Positions 58,460-64,000 of a stretch of 64,000 nt of DNA are shown here, one piece after another. The first letter of the stretch is position 1. The number at the start of each line of letters is the position of its first letter. The notes beneath the pieces were generated by a model, which saw only the letters and a list, made by a program, of their open reading frames with translations, did not search any database and was not told the DNA's origin. This DNA comes from Chlamydiales bacterium (GTDB taxonomy: Bacteria > Chlamydiota > Chlamydiia > Chlamydiales > JAAKFR01). The DNA lies in contig JACKPM010000002.1 in NCBI GenBank assembly GCA_024233495.1, forward strand, positions 124,001 through 188,000. Direction: 5' to 3'. The translations under genes and the position numbers were made by a program.

Positions 58460-58753
58460 ATGGAAGAGTTTGTTGCATATATCGTTAAGAATTTGGTTTC
58501 CGACACAGAGGGAGTTCAAGTTAACTGCGTCGAAGAGCCTGAAAAGCTAAAAATTGAAATTCGCGTTTCTCCCGATGATGTAGGTAAGATCATTGGCCGT
58601 AAAGGAAATACGATCAATGCGATTCGCACGATTGTGCGCACTGTAGCGACACGTCTAGGACGCAAGGTTCAGATTGACTTGATCCAAGATGAGAAGGAAG
58701 AGGTAATCGCGGAAGCTGAACCTGAACTTGAAGCTGAACCAGTAGAAGTGTAA
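58460..58753 (+). CDS. khpA: KH-domain RNA-binding protein
   Basis: A 97-residue KhpA (YlqC) type protein: EEFVAYIVKNLVSDTEGVQV, then the KH core VSPDDVGKIIGRKGNTINAIRTIVRTVATRLGRKVQIDL with the GKIIGRKG loop. An acidic tail (EEVIAEAEPELEAEPVEV) of about 20 residues is longer than in usual 75-80-residue KhpA. It may act with KhpB in RNA regulation of growth or division. It precedes rsbV by 51 bases. Confidence 0.93.
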   Translation: MEEFVAYIVKNLVSDTEGVQVNCVEEPEKLKIEIRVSPDDVGKIIGRKGNTINAIRTIVRTVATRLGRKVQIDLIQDEKEEVIAEAEPELEAEPVEV

Positions 58754-58804
58754 GGCTTGAATTTTTATTTGATCTCCCCATAATGAGAAAAAAAGTGGTG
58801 GGTT

Positions 58805-59137
58805 ATGGATGTAGTTGTAGAAGAGAAAGGGGAAATCATCATTGTACGAGTGAAGGGGAGGCTAGATGCAGCCTCTTCACCTCAGCTCGAGAAGACGGTC
58901 AATTCGATTATTGATGGCGGTCATTTTAAGGTGGTGCTTAATTTTTCAGATGTTGAGTATTTGTCGAGTGCAGGAATGCGCTTAATGCTAGCGATCTCGA
59001 AGAAGCTCCAACAGTTAGAAGGTAAAGTTGTGGCATGCAACTTGAGCGATGACGTGATGGAGGTAATCAAGATGGCTGGCTTCAACCAGGTGATCGAGTT
59101 TTACCCCAACGAAGCAGAGAGCTTAGCTCACCTTTAG
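58805..59137 (+). CDS. rsbV: STAS-domain anti-anti-sigma factor (RsbV-like)
   Basis: A 110-residue STAS protein: IIIVRVKGRLDAASSPQLEKTVNSIID, and VLNFSDVEYLSSAGMRLMLAISKKLQ with the phosphorylatable Ser in YLSSAGMR. Part of the partner-switching network of chlamydiae (RsbU/RsbV/RsbW); position before miaA matches rsbV2 (CT765). No RsbW kinase gene is adjacent. Confidence 0.92.
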   Translation: MDVVVEEKGEIIIVRVKGRLDAASSPQLEKTVNSIIDGGHFKVVLNFSDVEYLSSAGMRLMLAISKKLQQLEGKVVACNLSDDVMEVIKMAGFNQVIEFYPNEAESLAHL

Positions 59138-59146
59138 AGGCTGCGC

Positions 59147-60172
59147 ATGAATTTATCCGTGCCAACAGAGGAGAAGGGTGCCTCTACCCTAGGTTCCCTC
59201 TTACCCCTTGAAAAAAGAATCAAAGAATTCAAAAAGACCAAGCCAGGCAAGGTTTTGGTTATTGCTGGCCCTACAGCTTGTGGCAAGACGGCTCTTGCGC
59301 TCATTCTTGCTGATTTGCTGAAAGGTGAGGTTGTGTCGTGCGATTCGATGCAAGTGTATCGGCAGATGGATATTGGCACAGCCAAAGTTTCTAGAGCTGA
59401 GCAAGAGCAGTGTCCGCATCACCTCATTGATATTCGCGATGTACGCGACACCTTCAATGTTGTTGACTTCTACTATGAGGCACGACAGTGTGTGGATGCG
59501 ATTTTAGCGCGTAATCGAGTGCCCATTCTTGTTGGTGGCACAGGCTTCTATTTTCGTGCTTTCCTCTATGGGCCTCCAAGTGGACCGCCCTCTATCCCTG
59601 ATGTACGTCGTGCTCTTGAAAGAGAGATGAAACAGCTTGGGGCGGATCAGCTCTATGCGCGTCTACGCGAATTTGATCCTGACTATGCTGCGACGATAAC
59701 GGTGAATGATAAGCATAAAATTGTACGAGCTCTTGAAATTGTGATTTTGACGGGAGAGAAGGTAAGCAGCTTGAAGTGGCAAAGGGAGAAGCCTTTGCCT
59801 GATTATGATTATCACTGCTGGTTTATTCACCGCCCCCGAACACAGCTCTACAGATTAATAGATGCACGGTGTGAGCAGATGCTTGAATTTGGACTTATTG
59901 ACGAGGTCAAAGAGCTTATCAAACAAGGTTTGCGGCTCAATCCTTCAGCATCCCAAGCAATTGGATATCGACAGTGTTTGGAGTATATCGATGCGAACGA
60001 AGCTGACTATGGTCGTCTTGTGAGTAAGTTCAAGCAAGCTTCGCGTCAGTATGCAAAGCGTCAATTTACTTGGTTCAAAAAGGAGCCTATTTTCAACTGG
60101 CTTGACGTCGACAAGCATGACCTTGAGACAGCTGCTGATATTATTGCTCAAGAATTCAGCTCTACTCTATAG
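59147..60172 (+). CDS. miaA: tRNA dimethylallyltransferase
   Basis: Adds dimethylallyl to A37 of tRNAs reading U-starting codons. Seen: VLVIAGPTACGKTALAL (P-loop), GEVVSCDSMQVYRQMDIGTAK, PHHLIDIRD, VPILVGGTGFYFRAFLYG, DLYARLREFDPDYA-type block, SQAIGYRQCLEYID and RQYAKRQFTWFKKEP. About 35 residues precede the P-loop, a longer leader than E. coli. Its stop TAG is the first base triplet of the next MITE-like element. Confidence 0.95.
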   Translation: MNLSVPTEEKGASTLGSLLPLEKRIKEFKKTKPGKVLVIAGPTACGKTALALILADLLKGEVVSCDSMQVYRQMDIGTAKVSRAEQEQCPHHLIDIRDVRDTFNVVDFYYEARQCVDAILARNRVPILVGGTGFYFRAFLYGPPSGPPSIPDVRRALEREMKQLGADQLYARLREFDPDYAATITVNDKHKIVRALEIVILTGEKVSSLKWQREKPLPDYDYHCWFIHRPRTQLYRLIDARCEQMLEFGLIDEVKELIKQGLRLNPSASQAIGYRQCLEYIDANEADYGRLVSKFKQASRQYAKRQFTWFKKEPIFNWLDVDKHDLETAADIIAQEFSSTL

Positions 60173-60344
60173 ACGCTAGATTTTTCTGTCAAATTCATTC
60201 TCCTTTATCTTGGCCGGAGCTGGCCAAAATGCGCGCTTCGCACCCTCGCGAAGTAGCGTTTGGCCATTACCTTCGCTTTCGATTGCGCATTTTGCCTAGA
60301 AAATCTCGCCTCACAAAGGAGAGAAAATTTGACGACACCATCTA
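60170..60344. mobile_element. MITE-like element, family 2, second copy
   Basis: 175 bp with a diverged left end (TAGACGC...GTCAAATTC) and a right end AAATTTGACGACACCATCTA that matches the copy at 57790. Interior shares CCAAAATGCGC and GATTGCGCATTTTGCCTAGAAAATCTCGCC with it. Its first bases are the miaA stop codon, as in the cutA copy. Confidence 0.82.
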
Positions 60345-60452
60345 ATCTTTTACTGAAGGGATACAATGAAAGAATGTAAGGACTGTTTGGATTCAGCCAA
60401 TCTGTAACAGTTTCACAAGACACAAATCATCTTAAGCCTTCATTTATTTTCG

Positions 60453-60480
60453 TTGACGCCCCCCGCCCGTCGCGTATAGT
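60453..60480 (+). promoter_or_regulatory. Sigma70-type promoter before a decayed gene
   Basis: TTGACG at 60453-60458 and TATAGT at 60475-60480, spacer 16 bases of G/C-rich sequence, followed about 50 bases later by the AGGAG site and ATG of a broken exported-protein gene at 60529. Confidence 0.6.
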
Positions 60481-60528
60481 CTCTTTATGATCTTTTAATT
60501 TTCTTAAACGCTTGAACCAGGAGACCAA

Positions 60529-61188
60529 ATGCGCCGCTTTTTAATCTTAGCCATCTTAAGCGCCTAATATGTTCTTTTTCTAACTAGAAGCACGAGAAGA
60601 AGTTGTTTTAATAATCCCTAAATCAGGAAAACGCATTATCTAAAAAAGATAATTGAAAAACATAACAAATTGCCAGACCGTCCAACCATCGGTCAGCGTC
60701 AGCAATTTTTCTTCGGCAATACTACATGCACACAAAAAGTGACCCAACAACCATTGTTATGGGACACTGTGAACCACTAATACTCAACCTCCTTCCAAAA
60801 AAAAAAAAGAACATGTGCTTTACTCATCCGAGACCCTAGAGACCTCGCGCTATCTGCAATAGACTTTATAGATAACAAAGGATTAGCTGTGTGGCCTGGT
60901 TTGCTGAGTATCATAAATCGTAAACAGTGGAATGCGCTATCCAAGAAAGAGAAATTGTCGATTATACTTGAAGACTATTATGATAATCGAAGAGCATCTA
61001 TCGTTAGCTTGTTCAAGACAGCCGTCCAGCTAACACAACAAAAAAATTGCCTTTGTAGTGAAATACGAATCCTCTCTCAGAATATAATAAGACAGAAGAA
61101 CTTACTCAACCTTACAAGACATTGGCTGCTTTTTGGAGAGGAGGTTGATTCATTAAAAGCTGAAAATGTAATAAAAAAAGTGTTTTAG
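60529..61188 (+). pseudogene. Sulfotransferase-like pseudogene with signal-peptide start
   Basis: ATG at 60529 after a good AGGAG site starts a signal-peptide-like frame (MRRFLILAILSA) that hits TAA at 60565. Further on, in other frames, are pieces of a PAPS-dependent sulfotransferase: VVLIIPKSGKRII (5'-phosphosulfate loop, usually PKSGTTWL) near 60610, and LLIRDPRDLALSAIDFID (3'-phosphate site RDPRD) near 60840, then a 99-codon frame to 61188. At least three frame changes and stops separate them. The original protein was probably exported. The order of motifs fits the family; assignment is moderate. Confidence 0.65.
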
Positions 61189-61449
61189 AAATCCATCATG
61201 CTGGACTTATAACAAAGGCAAAGCTTTTAGATATCTAGATGAAGATTCGAAATTATAGAATTATTAGAATCAAATCTTTCGAATTATATTGATTATTTTG
61301 AATATGCCAACTCAACGCAATGAATAAATAAAATAAAGATTTATCATCCAAGGTTCTTAAAGGATGGCTGTGTTGACAAAGTGCGAGAGCAAAGTGAGTA
61401 AAAGCCCTTCAGCTACCTCTGGCCAGCAAGACTCCATTAGTTTTGGGTA

Positions 61450-62337
61450 GAGGGTATCCAAAATTTAACATATTTTACACGAACGTTTTAAAAAGTTCAC
61501 GAGACATAGAAAAAGCATCACTTTGCTTGTTTGGATGTTGTACTCATAGTCTTTACTCATTCTTCTGTACCGGCCAATCCAAGCAAAAAAGTTCTCTCAA
61601 CAACCCATCTTCTGGGCAATACTGTAAAAGAGGGCACAAACGGAATGTCTCCTCGTTCGACCTGCTCTTGAGTCACCCAAAACCATCTTCTTGGCCTTTG
61701 TACAATTTCTAAATCCTTATCCTTCACTTTCATCAGGTTCTTAGCTTTTTTTTTCCACGGTATCCCATGTCTGCCCAAATCTTCTTCACTGTCTTACTGG
61801 ATTAACCTTTACTCAAATGAGTAGCGCCTTCTCGGTCATTCATATTATAAGCTCTGATAATAAAGCCTTCTGTATCTACGAGAATATGCCTTTTTCGGCC
61901 ATTGATCTTTTTTCTCCACCATAACCCCTAGAGCCCCTTATTTTGTTGTCTTAATGCTTTGACTGTCTATGATGCCTGCTGATGCATAAATGCTACGCCC
62001 TAACTTCTTTCGAAAAACGCTCATATATCTTCATAAAAGTACCCGTTCGTTTCCATTTGCTGAATCGAGCATACACTGATTTCCAAGGAGGAAAATCATG
62101 AGGTAATAACCTCCAACTACACCCCGATCGTAGCAGATAGAAAATCGCATTAAGCATCTCGCGCTTAGAGTATTTCCCTTTTCTTCCTCTTGGGTTAAGT
62201 TGTTTTGTTGCTAAATCTTGGATCTGTTCCCACTCCTGGTCTGTTAGATCATCTGGATAGCTTCTCCTTTTCATTGTACACTCCTAAAAAAATGAAAAGC
62301 TACTTGATAACAGATATTTAAATTTTTGGACGCCCTC
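61450..62337 (-). mobile_element. IS5-family insertion sequence, broken
   Basis: 888 bp. Inverted ends GAGGGTATCCAAAATTTAA (left) and complement of GAGGGCGTCCAAAAATTTAA (right), bordered by TA on both sides (61448-61449 and 62338-62339), consistent with the 2-bp TA duplication of the IS427 group. Transposase is on the - strand and is broken. The terminal repeats have diverged, which fits an old insertion. Confidence 0.85.
61557..62274 (-). pseudogene. IS5-family transposase, frameshifted
   Basis: N-terminal 93 codons are intact (62274 to 61993): MKRRSYPDDLTDQEWEQI..., KYSKREMLNAIFYLLRSGCSWRLLPHDFPPWKSVYARF, the domain typical of IS5 proteins. After that the DDE parts continue in other frames with stops: IIDSQSIKTT (first Asp), HILVDTEGFIIRAYNM (second Asp), WADMGYRG, and PRRWVVERTF (Glu region). 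IS427-group elements use a -1 frameshift between two ORFs, but several stops here (for example in KTTK) exceed that, so it is a pseudogene. Confidence 0.88.
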
Positions 62338-62412
62338 TAGACCTTCTTCGCCTAAAAGAATGCGCAGGGAAGGAGAAGACAGCCCTACCTAGAAAACTTG
62401 GTTTTGGTACGC

Positions 62413-63555
62413 TTATCGGCTAGGACAACAGCTGGGAACAATGCCCAGAGGCTTCATTTGGTCGGGCTCGTGGACGCGGCCAGCAAGAGGCACTTCAACA
62501 GACTCCACTCCCTCATACGTGCGCAAAATATTGTGAAACGTGTCACGCTGCGCAGGCTCAAAACCAGCTTGCCGAATCATTTGTAACATGTCGTTATGAT
62601 CTGCTTTATTGATCCAATCAGTTGCGCGGTGGACGTTCTCTTCCATGATTGTGCCGCCAAAATCATCCGCCCCATAGTGCAGAGATTCCATCCCAATCTC
62701 TTTTCCTTCACCAAACCATGAAGCTCCAACATGATCAAAGTTATCGAGATAGATGCGGCCAACTGCCAGGATGCGAAAATAAGCATCTTTTCCAGCCCAG
62801 TGCTTCACTGTACGGCGAAGGGCTGTCCGGTCTCGCTTATAACTCCAAGGAATAAACGATGTAAAGCCGGGAACTTTGTCTTGCGCTTGTCGCAGTGTGT
62901 CAAGGTGCTCAATAATGTCTGCAGGTTCTTCAACGTGACCGTACATCATAGTGGCAGTCGTGCGAAAACCAATTTTGTGTGCCTTATGATGAAAATCAAT
63001 CCAGCCGTTTGGTCCCATCTTTTTGGGCGAAATTTGCAAACGGACACGCTCAGAAAGAATTTCAGCTCCACCCCCAGGAATTGTGCGCAAGCCCGCATCC
63101 CAAAGTGCTTGGAGCACTTCATCGATAGAGAGGTTTTCTGTTTTAGCCACTTGCCAAAGCTCAACAGCAGTGAAGAAGTGGGGATGAATGTCTGGGTACT
63201 GTTCTCGAGCTGTGCGCACTAAGTCTGTGTAGTAGGTGAGGGGAAGTTCTGTATTCACACCGCCCTGGAGGAGAACGGTGGTAAGGCCTGCTTCGCGCGC
63301 AAGCTTCATGTGTTGCATCACTTCATCAACGGTCTTCGTGTAAGCATCTTTTGCCCCTTTATGGCGGTAGAAGGCGCAAAACTGGCAGTCAACATTGCAC
63401 ACATTTGTGTAATTTGGGTTGGAGTCGAGTACGAAGGTGACGCGGTTAGAGGGATTTTTTTCATTGCGCACACTTTGCGCAGTTTGTTTGAGCTCATCTA
63501 GAGGGGCTTCTTCAATGAGTTTGATCCCTTCGCTTTTAGAAATTCGGCGTACCAT
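62413..63555 (-). CDS. mqnC: Cyclic dehypoxanthine futalosine synthase (menaquinone pathway)
   Basis: Radical SAM enzyme of the futalosine menaquinone route. 380 residues from the ATG at 63555 (MVRRISKSEG), which has GGAGG upstream; the frame to 63621 is not supported. Seen: NYTNVCNVDCQFCAFYRHKG (Cx3Cx2C cluster), LLQGGVNTELPLTYYTDLVR, LWDAGLRTIPGGGAEILSERVR, TTATMMYGHVEEPADIIEHL, FTSFIPWSY. It is the recalled neighbour of miaA in chlamydiae (CT767). Other mqn genes are not in this window. Confidence 0.94.
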   Translation of the reverse strand: MVRRISKSEGIKLIEEAPLDELKQTAQSVRNEKNPSNRVTFVLDSNPNYTNVCNVDCQFCAFYRHKGAKDAYTKTVDEVMQHMKLAREAGLTTVLLQGGVNTELPLTYYTDLVRTAREQYPDIHPHFFTAVELWQVAKTENLSIDEVLQALWDAGLRTIPGGGAEILSERVRLQISPKKMGPNGWIDFHHKAHKIGFRTTATMMYGHVEEPADIIEHLDTLRQAQDKVPGFTSFIPWSYKRDRTALRRTVKHWAGKDAYFRILAVGRIYLDNFDHVGASWFGEGKEIGMESLHYGADDFGGTIMEENVHRATDWINKADHNDMLQMIRQAGFEPAQRDTFHNILRTYEGVESVEVPLAGRVHEPDQMKPLGIVPSCCPSR

Positions 63556-63620
63556 CGATTCCTCCGTTTGACTTAAAGTGATGTAAAGAATAAAATGACA
63601 CTCAATAACCCTTCCTGTCA

Positions 63621-64000
63621 ATGTCCATGAACAAAGAAAGTGCCACTCCCGAACAAAAAGTTACTTCGCTCGAAGAGTTTGTCTCAAGCTTCGAACAGAT
63701 CGAAGGTATAGAAGAGAAACTTGACACGCTCATTTCCTATATGTCCGACACTTTGAGCAAGCCGAGCGCTCCCTACTTCAAAGGATTTTGGGAGGCACGC
63801 AAACTCTGCTTTCCTCTTTTCAAAGAAGAAATTGGAGCCGTTAAACGCGCAGAGCTATGGAACCGCTACCGCGAGCTGACCCGGGAGGGGCGAGAGCTGA
63901 AAAACATGCTCGATCAGGAGACAGCTTTTGCTGTGGAACAGATCGATCTAGCTATTGCGAGTTTGGAAAAAGAGCTCGAAGAGGGTGGGCAAGAGCACGG
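63621..64000 (+). CDS. Conserved chlamydial protein, 3' end outside window
   Basis: An open frame running off the end (first 126 residues). MSMNKESATPEQ... then a charged, helical region (SLEEFVSSFEQIEGIEEKLDTLISYM, FWEARKLCFPLFKEEIGAVKRAELWNRYRELTREGRELKNML). No membrane segment so far. Divergent from mqnC with 65 bases between starts, matching the position of CT768 (hypothetical) in C. trachomatis. ATG at 63627 is another possible start; no clear ribosome site. Confidence 0.7.
   Translation, partial: MSMNKESATPEQKVTSLEEFVSSFEQIEGIEEKLDTLISYMSDTLSKPSAPYFKGFWEARKLCFPLFKEEIGAVKRAELWNRYRELTREGRELKNMLDQETAFAVEQIDLAIASLEKELEEGGQEH

Noticed and set aside
61557..62274. IS5 transposase as an active two-frame (programmed -1 frameshift) gene
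   Set aside because: More than one stop and frame change in the DDE part; TIRs diverged.
1..64000. CRISPR array
   Set aside because: No regularly spaced direct repeats; the repeats seen are palindromic dispersed elements or an in-frame coding repeat.

Overview
The window is a gene-dense chromosomal segment from a member of the Chlamydiales outside the family Chlamydiaceae (a Parachlamydia/Waddlia/Estrella-type 'environmental' chlamydia). The main evidence is blocks in gene order that I recall from Chlamydia trachomatis: glgA / rplY-pth-rpsF-rpsR-rplI-ispE; glyA-clpP-dapF-CT429-type gene; amn-efp; and groEL3-murF-mraY-murD-LysM-ftsW-murG-murC/ddl-ftsQ-cutA-(khpA)-rsbV-miaA-mqnC. Features that the human pathogens lack point to an amoeba-associated relative: LPS heptose genes (hldA/hldD plus a GT9 transferase), isocitrate dehydrogenase, prs, and extra transporters. 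These statements rest on recalled gene order and on protein motifs; no database search was run.

Layout. 1-6.9 kb: 3' part of aroC, then a run of + strand transporters (MFS, EamA, Bcr/CflA), a TylF-type methyltransferase and two exported proteins. 6.9-13.7 kb: AzlCD, a sodium:solute symporter, two antiporter-like proteins and a short MgtE. 13.6-15.5 kb: heptose kinase and epimerase. 15.6-17.2 kb: a large protein with formin-like polyproline repeats. 17.3-21.4 kb: ispE, ribosomal proteins S6/S18/L9, pth, L25, prs and tRNA-Gln on the - strand. 21.5-25.8 kb: glgA, a putative CE-clan cysteine protease with two membrane segments (deubiquitinase-like effector candidate), rnpB RNA and a CT398-type zinc-ribbon protein. 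25.9-35.1 kb: glyA-clpP-dapF-CT429, a divergent kinase-like protein, kdsD and icd. 35.3-43.3 kb: a mixed zone with a zinc-finger protein, a methyltransferase, amn, efp-epmA-HAD-FlgM-like operon, a predicted outer-membrane barrel and a collagen-like exported protein. 43.3-48.1 kb: metallophosphoesterase, a tiny Arg-rich gene, GT9 transferase, a groEL paralogue, rsmI and tRNA-Cys. 48.2-60.2 kb: peptidoglycan/division cluster through miaA. 60.2-64 kb: decayed DNA (sulfotransferase pseudogene, broken IS5-type element), mqnC, and the start of a further gene.

Mobile and repeat content. Three families of short non-coding inverted-repeat elements (MITE-like) occur, with TA at their borders: two full copies of a ~157 bp family (24.5 and 31.9 kb), two copies plus one remnant of a second family (57.8, 60.2, 32.05 kb), and one 250 bp element of a third (35.9 kb). 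Three of them sit exactly at the stop codons of upstream genes and supply or abut the stop.

Most interesting points. (1) Both tRNA genes end, at the discriminator base, directly against the start codon of the next gene (tRNA-Gln to prs; tRNA-Cys to rsmI), so that tRNA 3' maturation would release a leaderless mRNA. (2) The 399-residue CE-clan protease and the polyproline protein are candidate host-directed effectors. (3) A 42-residue, one-third arginine protamine-like peptide is encoded at 44.4 kb with its own ribosome site and terminator. (4) A FlgM-like small protein sits in the EF-P operon. (5) A collagen-like exported protein carries 28 uninterrupted Gly-X-Y triplets.
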